From Bacteroidota bacterium (GTDB lineage Bacteria; Bacteroidota; Bacteroidia; NS11-12g; UBA9320), in NCBI GenBank assembly GCA_947468275.1, contig CANIKO010000007.1, forward strand, positions 62,001-126,000: DNA of 64,000 nucleotides. Reading direction: 5' to 3'. The notes under the pieces were generated by a model. The model was not told the DNA's origin. It searched no databases and was given only the letters and a program-made list of their open reading frames with translations. Numbering within the stretch: the first letter of the stretch is position 1; each line of letters begins with the position of its first letter. Positions 10,101-17,625 of the stretch are shown here, one piece after another. Position numbers and translations under genes: made by a program.

Positions 10101-10160
10101 GAAGGAAACAAAAATTTAGGAGATAAATACACGGCATTGTTTAATCAACTGAGCCGATAA
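7128..10160 (+). CDS. DUF2723 family membrane protein (TMEM260-like O-mannosyltransferase)
   Basis: 1010 residues. The N-terminal half is a polytopic GT-C fold. The diagnostic DUF2723 stretch lies at residues 10-60: GWLTFVISLVVYGLTVEHSV, then SLWDCGEFISASYRMQVVHP and PGAPLF; the acidic DCGEF is in the position of the catalytic first-loop acid of GT-C enzymes. Further helices run to about residue 600, followed by a soluble C-terminal region of about 400 residues with helical hairpins (LLDYSQKVIPEAIMPMDLRLRFY) resembling TPR-like repeats. Human TMEM260 of this family O-mannosylates extracellular domains; in Bacteroidota the acceptor is not known, but surface glycoproteins are plausible. Monocistronic, with a good terminator downstream. 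Confidence 0.88.
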   Translation: MKRFGLINNALGWLTFVISLVVYGLTVEHSVSLWDCGEFISASYRMQVVHPPGAPLFLMLGRIFSLMAGGDVTMVAFWVNMLSVTASALTVMFTFWIIVHFAKKIMNISLDATEIEMPTALAILGSGLVGALSLTFMDSFWFSAVEAEVYASSSLFTALSFWCILKWERVKNEHGSDRWLILIAYMLGLSVGLHLLNLLVIPAVIYYYYFNRYKYSRKGFYISTAIGIGTLGTIQAVILPGLPKVSAIFDRLFVNSLGMPFNSGLLFFVVLFLSLVSYGIYYTIKTNHTIANLVLNCILFIFLGYSSYSMVVIRSLADPAIDMNNPEDAYTLTSYINREQYGSRPVAYGPYYNAQYISTEEGGMQYRKGTDKYEEVGNKIEPVWDPKYCTIFPRMGDSQKEGGPQGYQLWSGAKEGKKPTFGQNLTFFFKYQIGYMYMRYFMWNFVGRQNDNQGMTGDPWDGNWLSGIGFIDNMMLGPQSNLPDTFKVNKARNTFFFLPFILGILGMVIHYRKRRLDANVVLTLFLFTGLAIIVYLNQPPYEPRERDYSMVGSFQTFCIWIGLGVLFLFDYLGKKLKISKTGVAAVVIGAALLASPYLMAKYNWDDHNRSNRYLGISFAKNYLNSCEKNAILFTNGDNDTYPLWYAQNVEGIRTDVRIINLSLLGTDWYINALRKKVYNSEPLNLSIPAEKLVEGKREVTYFFDNGQFDQTRVYPLDEVVKFMTSENEAEMTAANGGQLMNFMPVKKFVLPVDKNACIKQGFVNANDSIVDNITFDIGASNIYKGTLVVLDILAQNAKDGWKRPIYFTTTTGSSAYLNLDEYFRLEGLTYRLIPVKADKDRMGLTDPDMLYNKLTKEFDWGNMDKNLKMNMDDKATLVPKNLRVLFVQLARTYAMERKDNTKAVVLLDYSQKVIPEAIMPMDLRLRFYYIDTYYIAGDKKKAEKVMEFMVKDCEQQARFYKQYTGDKAKFVTEKLQEAIGYIGECAKRATQEGNKNLGDKYTALFNQLSR

Positions 10161-10184
10161 TTTTAACTATTCAAAAAACACCAC

Positions 10185-10216
10185 AAACCCACTCTGATAA
10201 ACGGGGTGGGTTTTTG
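10185..10216 (+). terminator. Rho-independent terminator after the DUF2723 gene
   Basis: Ten-base stem AAACCCACTC (10185-10194) with GGGTGGGTTT (10204-10213), one G-T wobble, 9-nt loop, followed by a T run ending near 10215. It lies 25 bp after the stop at 10160. Confidence 0.85.
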
Positions 10217-10234
10217 TTTAAGGATAAAATAAGA

Positions 10235-10392
10235 ATAACAGGGAGACACAGAGGCCACAAAGAAAAAACGGAGAAATATTTTGACTATATCTTTGTTGAC
10301 TCCAAATAAAATAAATAAAAAAACATTCCGGCACAAAGGCGCATAAAAACACTGAAAAACCCCCGTGTACTGCGTGCCTCCGTGTTAAAAAC
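10235..10392. repeat. Degenerate CACAGAGG/CCTCCGTG intergenic repeat pair
   Basis: The plus strand carries GAGACACAGAGGCCACAAAG near 10243-10262 and, about 100 bp on, the inverted form CCCCGTGTACTGCGTGCC then TCCGTGTT ending at 10389. A matching direct-orientation copy is at 46744-46785. These purine-rich 'cacagagg' tracts look like a dispersed non-coding element. The segment fills the gap before rlmB and contains no credible ORF; the rlmB promoter must lie in or just after it. Confidence 0.55.
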
Positions 10393-10397
10393 AAATT

Positions 10398-11150
10398 ATG
10401 GAAACACCAATTCAAAACAATATCGTATTTGGGCTAAGGGCAATAATTGAAGCTATATTAGCCGGCAAAAACTTTGATAAAATTTTTATTAAGCAAGGAA
10501 CCAAAGGAGAACTTGCCACAGAACTTTTAACTTTAGCTAAAGAAAAAGAAATCTCATTTAAAATTGTCCCGCAGGAAAAATTGGATGGAATTACCCGTAA
10601 AAATCATCAGGGTGCCATTGGATTCATTGCTCCTGTTGATTATCAAAATTTTGAAGAAATAATCACAGGGCTTTTTGAAAAAGGAAATGACCCTTTGATT
10701 TTAGTATTAGATGAAATAACCGATGTTAGAAATTTTGGAGCAATAGCCCGAACTGCTTTATGCATGGGAGTTAACGCTATCGTTATACCAGCTAATGGTT
10801 CAGTAACAATTACACCTGACGCTATAAAAACCAGTGCAGGAGCTTTACTCACTATTCCTGTTTGTAAAGTAAAATCTTTACCAGTGGCTTTAGAAAAAAT
10901 GAGGGAATACAGCCTTCAAATAATTGGATGTACCGAAAAAGGAAGCGACCTTGTAAGTGATTTAGATTTATCTGGCCCGATAGCTATCGTTATGGGTTCT
11001 GAAGAAAAAGGACTCTCCCCAATAATGCTTAGAATAGCGGATAAATTAGCGTTTATTCCAATCGGGGGTCCAGTAAAATCATTAAATGTATCGGTTGCTA
11101 CAGGGATGATTTTATACGAAGTGAGAAGACAAAATCCTATAGTAAAATAA
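10398..11150 (+). CDS. rlmB: 23S rRNA (guanosine-2'-O)-methyltransferase RlmB (TrmH/SPOUT family)
   Basis: 250 residues. A short N-terminal substrate-binding domain (residues 1-75, NIVFGLRAIIEAI...) precedes the SPOUT knot. The three TrmH motifs are intact: motif 1 DEITDVRNFGAIARTA (about 110-125, with the conserved N and R), motif 2 IAIVMGSEEKGLSP (about 195-210) and motif 3 SLNVSVATGMILYE (about 225-240). The enzyme uses S-adenosylmethionine to methylate a ribose 2'-OH in 23S rRNA (G2251 in E. coli). The radA start follows after 2 bp, so the two genes form an operon. Confidence 0.9.
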   Translation: METPIQNNIVFGLRAIIEAILAGKNFDKIFIKQGTKGELATELLTLAKEKEISFKIVPQEKLDGITRKNHQGAIGFIAPVDYQNFEEIITGLFEKGNDPLILVLDEITDVRNFGAIARTALCMGVNAIVIPANGSVTITPDAIKTSAGALLTIPVCKVKSLPVALEKMREYSLQIIGCTEKGSDLVSDLDLSGPIAIVMGSEEKGLSPIMLRIADKLAFIPIGGPVKSLNVSVATGMILYEVRRQNPIVK

Positions 11151-11152
11151 CA

Positions 11153-12526
11153 ATGTCCAAAACCAAATCCACCTTCTTTTGTCAAAATTGCGGAGCCTCT
11201 GCCGCCAAATGGATTGGTAAATGCCCTGCTTGCGGTCAATGGAATACCTATGTGGAAGAGGTTATAATTAAGGAAGATAAAACTCCTGAATGGAATGTTG
11301 GTGAAGGAAAGAACAAACTAAACCCTTCCAAAAACAAACCCAAAACCTTTGCCGAAATTGATTCAATAAGCGAAAAACGATTGCCAACCTTTGACGGTGA
11401 ATTGGATAGAGTTTTGGGAGGAGGTATAGTTACGGGAAGCCTTATTTTATTAGGCGGTGAACCGGGAATTGGTAAGAGCACTTTACTGCTGCAAATGGCT
11501 GTGAAAAGCAAAAGCAAAGTATTGTACCTATCGGGCGAGGAAAGTGAAACCCAAATAAAAATGCGGGCTGAGCGTGTGGGTATTAACAATGAAGAGTGTT
11601 ATATTTTATCAGTTACCAATATTCAAATTATTTTTCAGGTTATAAAAGAACTGCAACCTGAAATTGTAATTATTGATTCCATCCAAACCCTTTATACCAA
11701 TTATATTGATTCAGCTCCAGGAAGTATTTCACAAATACGCGAGTGTGCTGCTGAGTTTTTACGATTTGCCAAAGAATCTAATACTCCCGTTTTTTTGATT
11801 GGGCATATTACAAAAGATGGGGTGATAGCAGGACCAAAAGTATTGGAACATATGGTGGATACAGTTCTGCAATTTGAAGGTGACCGCCACCATACTTACA
11901 GGATTTTAAGAGCTATAAAAAACCGTTTTGGGTCTTCGTCCGAAATTGGAATTTACGAAATGATACAAACCGGCTTGCGTGAAGTACCCAATCCCAGCGA
12001 AATATTAATAACCCAGCGCCAGCAACCTTTATCCGGAATTTCTATTACCGCAGCCATCGAAGGAATACGTCCTTTGTTGGTAGAAACTCAAGCCTTGGTA
12101 AGTAGTGCAGTATATGGAACTCCCCAACGTAATTCCAACGGGTTTGATTTAAGGCGCTTGAATATGCTTTTGGCAGTGCTTGAAAAACGCTGCGGTTTTT
12201 ATTTGGCTTCTCAGGATGTGTTTGTAAATATTGCCGGCGGATTAAAATTAGAAGACCCGGCTTTGGATTTGGGAATTGCCATTGCTATATTATCATCATT
12301 CCACAATCAAGTGGTAAATCCCACTTATACTTTTGCAGGCGAAATAGGCCTGAGTGGCGAAATAAGAGCTATTGGAAAAATAGAACAACGAATATCAGAA
12401 GCCGAAAAATTAGGATTTAAAGCCATTGTTATTTCCAAATTCAACCAAAAAGGTTTAACAAAATCCAAAATTGAAGTGATTCCAGTTTCTAAAATTGAGG
12501 AATGCTTGGATTTTATTTGGGTGTAA
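11153..12526 (+). CDS. radA: DNA repair protein RadA/Sms
   Basis: 457 residues, normal for RadA. Order: N-terminal C4 zinc finger (C10, C13, C24, C27: CQNCG...CPACG), RecA-like ATPase with Walker A GGEPGIGKST (about 101-110), Walker B VIIDSIQT, the RadA-specific KNRFGSS motif, then a C-terminal Lon-protease-like domain (VNIAGGLKLEDPALDLGIA) without the proteolytic role. RadA is a DnaB-type helicase that drives branch migration in recombinational repair. It starts 2 bp after rlmB and is presumably co-transcribed. Confidence 0.95.
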   Translation: MSKTKSTFFCQNCGASAAKWIGKCPACGQWNTYVEEVIIKEDKTPEWNVGEGKNKLNPSKNKPKTFAEIDSISEKRLPTFDGELDRVLGGGIVTGSLILLGGEPGIGKSTLLLQMAVKSKSKVLYLSGEESETQIKMRAERVGINNEECYILSVTNIQIIFQVIKELQPEIVIIDSIQTLYTNYIDSAPGSISQIRECAAEFLRFAKESNTPVFLIGHITKDGVIAGPKVLEHMVDTVLQFEGDRHHTYRILRAIKNRFGSSSEIGIYEMIQTGLREVPNPSEILITQRQQPLSGISITAAIEGIRPLLVETQALVSSAVYGTPQRNSNGFDLRRLNMLLAVLEKRCGFYLASQDVFVNIAGGLKLEDPALDLGIAIAILSSFHNQVVNPTYTFAGEIGLSGEIRAIGKIEQRISEAEKLGFKAIVISKFNQKGLTKSKIEVIPVSKIEECLDFIWV

Positions 12527-12557
12527 AATCATTTACAACTGTTTAATATTTCTAATT

Positions 12558-13490
12558 TTAAAAATACCGAATAGGTCTTACTATAAATTTATTGTCATCT
12601 CCAAGCCATGAATATTGTTCATAGTGAGAAAAATTGATTTGTAACCTAAAACAATAACCATATTCTGGTTCAGCGAATGGATTGCCACTGTATACTGTAT
12701 GAGTTGAACTCCAATAACATCCATCTTGGAAATTTCCAATTACTTCCCAGTTAGCTAATACTAGTTCAAATTCTTTACTACATGGCAAATACCAGTCTGT
12801 ATAATAATTTAATTCCAAATCATTACAAACACTTGCCGCATTTTGTTTTTGACCACCAGAGTTTGAATGAATCTCTGTATTTAATTTGCCGGCACCGAGG
12901 TAATCATAATAATAACCTCCCCAAATATATCTACCATCCACGTCACTATCTGCCACAATAATTCCATGCAGTTCACCTTCTATATATCCCTTATCACCGG
13001 GTTTTAATATATACCCAACCTTACCTCCATTTAAGGCATCACCAACCATAAGTTTTGATAGCGGTTCTGTTTTAAATTTCAGAACATCACCATAAGATAT
13101 TCCATCTTTGGTTAAAGCATAGGCTCTGGCATAATAAGTAGTTTCGTCTTTTAATCCTTTTAGTTTAATTGTGAAATAGTGAGGATTGTCCTTATCATTT
13201 AGGTTAAAATCGATATCACTAAAATTTTTAAAACTATTGACAGTGGGCAAAGGAAGTGTATCATAACATATTCCCTTTTCAATGATTGGTGAACTACTGT
13301 CGCTCAACACATGACCTCTACATTTGAACAATCTGCCTATCTGAAATATTTCAACTGTCTTTACTTCGGGCAAAGTAAAAGTAGGCTTACTCATTTCATT
13401 CTTTTTACACCCTGAAAATAATAGAACGCACAGGTATATTTCAGAAAAAAGAGTTAATAAAAATAGAGCCTGCTTATTTTGTCCTATCAT
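12558..13490 (-). CDS. Surface lipoprotein with Fn3-like and DUF1566-like C-terminal domains
   Basis: 310 residues. Signal peptide with lipobox LLFSGC (Cys28). Residues about 35-145 look like a fibronectin-III/Ig-type domain ending in GLKDETTYYARAYALTKDGI, a common Bacteroidota pattern. From about 150 on, GGKVGYILKPGD, DWYLPCSKEFELVLAN and CYWSSTHT...FRLQ...VRPIRYF match the DUF1566/fibrobacter-paralogous fold (W-LP-xxEL...YWSS...VRPVR). Such proteins are usually cell-surface; the ligand is unknown. It converges on radA with a 31-bp gap. Confidence 0.75.
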   Translation of the reverse strand: MIGQNKQALFLLTLFSEIYLCVLLFSGCKKNEMSKPTFTLPEVKTVEIFQIGRLFKCRGHVLSDSSSPIIEKGICYDTLPLPTVNSFKNFSDIDFNLNDKDNPHYFTIKLKGLKDETTYYARAYALTKDGISYGDVLKFKTEPLSKLMVGDALNGGKVGYILKPGDKGYIEGELHGIIVADSDVDGRYIWGGYYYDYLGAGKLNTEIHSNSGGQKQNAASVCNDLELNYYTDWYLPCSKEFELVLANWEVIGNFQDGCYWSSTHTVYSGNPFAEPEYGYCFRLQINFSHYEQYSWLGDDNKFIVRPIRYF

Positions 13491-13547
13491 AATTTTAAAA
13501 CGTAAATATAAGGTTAAAATTGCTTTAATATAAATTTGTTAAGCCAT

Positions 13548-13583
13548 AAAAAAAGCCCTGCATTATAAAAATGCAGGGCTTTT
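13548..13583 (-). terminator. Strong terminator of the Fe-S/NrfD/cytochrome operon
   Basis: Perfect 9-bp stem GCCCTGCAT (13555-13563) with ATGCAGGGC (13571-13579). On the minus strand it is followed by seven Ts (A run 13548-13554 on plus). It lies 29 bp after the cytochrome c stop at 13608. Four Ts on the plus side make it potentially bidirectional. Confidence 0.9.
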
Positions 13584-13607
13584 AGAATATTAATTATAGC
13601 TATTTTT

Positions 13608-14033
13608 TTATAATGTTCTTACGTAGTTAATAATATTCCAGATGTCTTCTTCATCAGTAATTTTTTTCTTAAAAGAAGGCATATCATCCCTACCTGTTTG
13701 AATTTTATAAAATAATTCGCCATCCGTTTGTAGTTGAAAATCTTTTGTGCTAAAATCACCAGATGGGGTATCTAATTCTTTTGATTTGGGGCCGTCACCT
13801 AAACCTTTGGAGCCATGACATGATTTGCAATTTTTTGTGTACAAGGCTTTTCCCGCTGATGTACTTTCTGCACCTTTAGCAATAGGATTCTTCTTGGCTT
13901 TTGCCGCTTCTGCAACCTTCCATGGCTTCTTTTTATCATCCTGTGTTCTTGTGTTGAATGACATTGTAATCCAGCTAAGAACTAGCATCATTAATACGGC
14001 AGTAAATAATTTTTTGTTGGTTAGTGTTTTCAT
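13608..14033 (-). CDS. Exported monoheme cytochrome c (class I)
   Basis: 141 residues. An N-terminal hydrophobic segment (residues 8-26) acts as signal or anchor; a Lys/Ala-rich linker follows, then a compact cytochrome c domain. Heme attachment site CKSCH (C69, C72, H73) in GKALYTKNCKSCHGSKGLGDG; the axial Met is probably in DDMPSF near residue 118, and the C-terminal helix is DIWNIINYVRTL. Last gene of the operon, 88 bp after its neighbour and followed by a strong terminator. It is the likely soluble electron carrier for the NrfD/Fe-S module. Confidence 0.9.
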   Translation of the reverse strand: MKTLTNKKLFTAVLMMLVLSWITMSFNTRTQDDKKKPWKVAEAAKAKKNPIAKGAESTSAGKALYTKNCKSCHGSKGLGDGPKSKELDTPSGDFSTKDFQLQTDGELFYKIQTGRDDMPSFKKKITDEEDIWNIINYVRTL

Positions 14034-14121
14034 GTTTCTTTTTTTATTGGTTAATTTATGTTATTTCAAAATAAGTCCCTTTCATTATTACTCCATTAAT
14101 AAGTAATACTATGGGTATGTA

Positions 14122-15045
14122 TTATTTTTTAGTTTTCCCAAGTCTTTTTATCTTAAATAATAGATAAACTAAATAGCAAATAGTTCCCCAAATTAATATA
14201 ATTAATGAAACGGTTACAATCACTAATGGAATTGGCGCATTATTACCTCTTGACCATAAAGTTCGTCTTGTTAATGGATTTACTTTAGGCAGTATTTTCC
14301 ATGGGATATCTTTACTTATTTCAATAATACCGTTGTTTTCTTCATCATCATACCTCGCTACTACTGTTATTGTCTTATTGGCATTTCCTGGAAGATCTGC
14401 AGGAATTTCTGCTGAAACTTCACCATTTTCGTCGGTGGTTAATCCGTCTTCACCAAAAGGCAACATTCCAAAAGTTCTCTTAATAAGCATTTTCATTTCA
14501 GTTTCAGGCGAAGCTACCTCAGCACCGTCTTGAAATTTAGTCAGTTTAGCTACAACAGTTGTTACAGCATCTTCAGTATTAAACGTAAAATTTATCAATG
14601 CTTCATTCACAGTTATCTCTTCCTGCATATCTTCATAACGCAAATCTTCATTGGTAGTAGCAATAAAATTAAATACATGCACCTTTGACATCAATTTATT
14701 AAAATTATCAGTGAATTTGAATGTAGCCAAACCATCTTCGTTTGTTACAAGATTCCCCATCCATCCGTCTCCAACTATTGGATCATACTTTTTAATTTCC
14801 GTCAGGTAAAGATTTACTATAAGATTTTCAACTGGAATAAATTTCCCATCTACTTTTCTTGTTACTTCTACCTTCACACTCTTTATCCCATTTGTTATTT
14901 TATAACTTAGGTTCATGCTAGCTTGTAGCTTTGATGACGTGGAATCATTCTGAGCATATATATTAATGCTAAAAAGTGAAACCAGATATATAATAAAAAC
15001 TGGAATCAGTCTTTTAATGTATAAATATTTGAATAGCTTTTTCAT
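14122..15045 (-). CDS. Membrane-anchored extracytoplasmic protein, Ig-like domains, in NrfD operon
   Basis: 307 residues, not assigned to a named family. Signal-like N-terminus (MKKLFKYLYIKRLIPVFIIY...), two beta-rich regions (GNLVTNEDGLATFKF near 95-110; GEDGLTTDENGEVSAEIPADLPG near 195-215) that repeat the 'T-x-E-x-G-x-A/V' pattern of Ig/CarboxypepD-like folds, and one C-terminal helix (IPLVIVTVSLIILIWGTICY) followed by a basic cytoplasmic tail. Its ATG overlaps the NrfD stop (ATGA), so it is translationally coupled and probably an accessory subunit of the same complex. Confidence 0.72.
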   Translation of the reverse strand: MKKLFKYLYIKRLIPVFIIYLVSLFSINIYAQNDSTSSKLQASMNLSYKITNGIKSVKVEVTRKVDGKFIPVENLIVNLYLTEIKKYDPIVGDGWMGNLVTNEDGLATFKFTDNFNKLMSKVHVFNFIATTNEDLRYEDMQEEITVNEALINFTFNTEDAVTTVVAKLTKFQDGAEVASPETEMKMLIKRTFGMLPFGEDGLTTDENGEVSAEIPADLPGNANKTITVVARYDDEENNGIIEISKDIPWKILPKVNPLTRRTLWSRGNNAPIPLVIVTVSLIILIWGTICYLVYLLFKIKRLGKTKK

Positions 15046-16412
15046 ACTTTTTCGTTTAAATGCTCATAAATGGTATCACTATGTATTCCTCTTTCTTCTG
15101 CTATTTCCCAAATAGAAATAACAGGAAAATACCTAACAAAAAGTGTAATAACTAATAACGCTCCAGCAAGTGATGCTCCCGTAATTGACCATTCTGCTAA
15201 TGTTGGTGCATAATGTTTAGATGCTTCAGGAATCTGTTGTAAAGGCAAGAATGGGTGCAACATAGTTGGAATTACAATTAAATATCTTTTGAACCAAGCT
15301 CCAATAATTACAAACACTGCCATGATAAAAATTGGCAAGGGTTTTCTTCCTTTTTTAAATAGGAGAACAATTATTGGAATGAACATTCCAAAAATTTGCA
15401 CTGACCAAAACATTGGAGCGTAATGTCCCGTAAATAGTTCACGAAGATGTTCAGCTTCATCACCTTTCATTTTATATCCTGGAATAAAGTACTCATTTAC
15501 CGTAAAATATAGATATATAAATGAAAGAAGCACTAATAATCTTCCCATTCTGTCAAAATGCTTGTCGGTAAGATATTCATCATAATGAACATAAAATTTC
15601 CTTAAAATAGACATACCCGCAATAACAGCTGCCGCTCCTACCATGAAGGCGCCAGCAACAAAGTAGGCACCGAAATTAGTGCTATCCCAACCAGGGCGGT
15701 ATGTAGTTGCAAATAGCCAAGAGGTAACTGTGTGGATACTCAAGGCAACAGGAATTATCAAAACTGATAAAATTTTAACTGCACGCTTTATTATTTCATA
15801 TTGTTCAGGTTTGTTCTCCCATCCAAATGACAAAACACTATACATCTTTCTTTGCCATTTAGGAATATTAGGCAGCCGGTCTCTGCAAAATGCAATATTT
15901 GGAAGCAATGAAAAATACAACAGTAATAAACTTATAGTCATATAGGTCATTACCACAATTACATCCCAAACTATTGGCGATTGAATTCTACCATGAAGAA
16001 ACATATTAAGAATTCTATCTGGACGCCCCATGTCTACAATGATAATTAATCCTGCAAACATGATTGCAGATACGGCAATCACTTCAGATATCCTCGTTAA
16101 TGGTGCTCTCCAGTTTACATTAAGTAAATTAAGAACGGCTGTAATTAATGAACCTACCAAACTCACGGCCACAAAAAATACAAAATTGGAAATATAAATT
16201 CCCCAAGAAACAGTATCATTTAATCCAGTAACTTTTAACCCAAACCTAAGTTGTTGAATATAGTTATATAATCCAATTGCAATTACTATGCATAGAACGG
16301 TTACCCATAATTTACCTGCTATACCAAATTTGCGCGGCAACAAATCTTCATTATAGCGATTAAGCATTTCAATCGCTTCCTTCTCGCTTTTCGGTGTTAT
16401 TAAATCTTCCAT
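15042..16412 (-). CDS. NrfD/PsrC-family quinol-interacting membrane subunit
   Basis: 456 residues with about ten hydrophobic helices. Recognisable NrfD/PsrC/ActC features: WGIYISNFVFFVAVSLVGSL, WRAPLTRISEVIAV, FAGLIIIVDMGRPDR (the Asp-Met-Gly-Arg-Pro motif of the family), SIHTVTSWLFATTYRPGWDST and FTGHYAPMFWSVQIFG. Such subunits oxidise or reduce quinone in the membrane and exchange electrons with an attached Fe-S protein. The closest in style are ActC-like subunits of alternative complex III and related respiratory complexes. It lies 24 bp after the ferredoxin subunit and overlaps the next gene by 4 bp. Confidence 0.9.
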   Translation of the reverse strand: MEDLITPKSEKEAIEMLNRYNEDLLPRKFGIAGKLWVTVLCIVIAIGLYNYIQQLRFGLKVTGLNDTVSWGIYISNFVFFVAVSLVGSLITAVLNLLNVNWRAPLTRISEVIAVSAIMFAGLIIIVDMGRPDRILNMFLHGRIQSPIVWDVIVVMTYMTISLLLLYFSLLPNIAFCRDRLPNIPKWQRKMYSVLSFGWENKPEQYEIIKRAVKILSVLIIPVALSIHTVTSWLFATTYRPGWDSTNFGAYFVAGAFMVGAAAVIAGMSILRKFYVHYDEYLTDKHFDRMGRLLVLLSFIYLYFTVNEYFIPGYKMKGDEAEHLRELFTGHYAPMFWSVQIFGMFIPIIVLLFKKGRKPLPIFIMAVFVIIGAWFKRYLIVIPTMLHPFLPLQQIPEASKHYAPTLAEWSITGASLAGALLVITLFVRYFPVISIWEIAEERGIHSDTIYEHLNEKV

Positions 16413-16436
16413 ATTATTTTATGTTTATCATTTAAT

Positions 16437-17384
16437 TTATTTTTCTTTTACCTCTTCAGCATCTTCAAATGGAAACAAACGATTGGCGGCAGGTAAGTAA
16501 TATACACTTGGTTCTGTACCCAATCCTTCCATATATCTATAACCAGCCTTGTCTCTTAGTAATTGCTTGAAACGAACAGTTTCATCCCCATTACAAACGG
16601 TATCTTCATTAGCATCACCAAAATAATAAACACCATTAGGACAAGCGGATACACAATGAGGCAGATTCCCTTGTTTTAGCATATCAGGGCAGAAATCACA
16701 TTTCTCAACTGTTCCTTTTTTTCTGGGAACGCTAGTTTCAGGAGAATATGACATTTCTAAAATATTTGCAGGTTGCTGCGGTTCTTCCCAGTTGAATGTG
16801 CGGGTTGAATATGGACAAGCTGCCATACAGAATCTACAACCTATACAACGTTCATTGTCTATTAATACGAGTCCATCACTTCTTTTAAACGTTGCATCAA
16901 CAGGACAAACTTTCACACATGGCGGTTTATCGCAATGCAAGCATGGTTTTGGCATCCAATAGGGAGAGGCTTCCGGAGAATCCTGCATTTTAAATACCTT
17001 AAGCCATTTATCCTGCTCTGGAAGTAAATGATGCTTTTGGCAAGCCTTTTGGCATTTAAGGGCATTTTTACAACGTGATAAGTCGATCACCATAACATAC
17101 TTTTTACCTGGGATTCCTTCGCGAGAATCTGTTGGGCTAGCACCACAACATTCGTGTGCTTTGAGGTGTGAGGAATCTACTTCTACAAGTTTTCCATCAG
17201 TAGTAAGTACTTTTACTTTATTTCCACTTTCTACCTTTGCCGAATCTTTGTTGTCGGAAAAAACCTTTTGCAAACCACCTCCAACTACTGTTAGACCGGC
17301 AGCAAGAAATCCAAATTTCAGAAAATCTCTTCTTCCTGAATGGTCACCTTCCAATTTTTCTTTATCATCTGATTTTTGTGACAT
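16437..17384 (-). CDS. Tat-exported four-cluster ferredoxin subunit (DmsB/HybA/PsrB type)
   Basis: 315 residues. Twin-arginine signal GRRDFLKFGFLAAG (RR at 18-19), so the protein is folded with its clusters and exported to the periplasmic side. From about residue 98 come four cysteine groups: CKNALKCQKAC, CLHCDKPPCVKVCPVDA, CIGCRFCMAACPYSTR and CDFCPDML...PHCVSACP, enough for four [4Fe-4S] clusters wired in series. Paired with NrfD downstream it forms a quinone-linked electron-transfer arm. No molybdopterin catalytic subunit is adjacent. First gene of a four-gene operon whose promoter carries two FNR-like dyads. Confidence 0.92.
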   Translation of the reverse strand: MSQKSDDKEKLEGDHSGRRDFLKFGFLAAGLTVVGGGLQKVFSDNKDSAKVESGNKVKVLTTDGKLVEVDSSHLKAHECCGASPTDSREGIPGKKYVMVIDLSRCKNALKCQKACQKHHLLPEQDKWLKVFKMQDSPEASPYWMPKPCLHCDKPPCVKVCPVDATFKRSDGLVLIDNERCIGCRFCMAACPYSTRTFNWEEPQQPANILEMSYSPETSVPRKKGTVEKCDFCPDMLKQGNLPHCVSACPNGVYYFGDANEDTVCNGDETVRFKQLLRDKAGYRYMEGLGTEPSVYYLPAANRLFPFEDAEEVKEK

Positions 17385-17427
17385 AATTTAAAATATTATT
17401 TAATCGGGTTTTGTTCATTTATTGCTT

Positions 17428-17492
17428 CAAAGTTGACTGTTTAATCGCCTATTTTCTATGACCAACATCAATCTAAACTATGATATTTATCA
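17428..17492 (-). promoter_or_regulatory. P4: promoter with tandem FNR-like dyads for the Fe-S/NrfD operon
   Basis: On the minus strand: -7-like box CAACTTTG (plus 17428-17435; fits nAnnTTTG), proximal dyad TGA-N6-TCA at 17459-17470, distal dyad at 17481-17492, the latter inside TATGATATTTATCATA, a perfect palindrome. Proximal dyad start to box start is 31 bp and dyad-to-dyad spacing is 22 bp, the same as in three other promoters of the island. The box lies 44 bp upstream of the ATG. Confidence 0.8.
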
Positions 17493-17560
17493 TATTGAAA
17501 GGTGTAAAATTGAAATCTTATTTTCATTAATGAAGTGGGCTTCAAATCAAGATTACTTTT

Positions 17561-17600
17561 AAAAAAAAACTGGTTACAACTATTAAAATTGTAACCAGTT
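17561..17600 (-). terminator. Terminator of cassette A (after the DUF5777 gene)
   Basis: Perfect 12-bp stem AACTGGTTACAA (17568-17579) with TTGTAACCAGTT (17589-17600), loop 9 nt, followed on the minus strand by a T run (As at 17561-17569 on plus). It sits 26 bp after the stop at 17626. Confidence 0.9.
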
Positions 17601-17625
17601 AAACTTATTTCTAATCAACCCTAAA

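Noticed and set aside
10218-10415. Small minus-strand ORF before rlmB
   Set aside because: It is made of the degenerate CACAGAGG/CCTCCGTG repeat and overlaps the rlmB start; composition is not protein-like.
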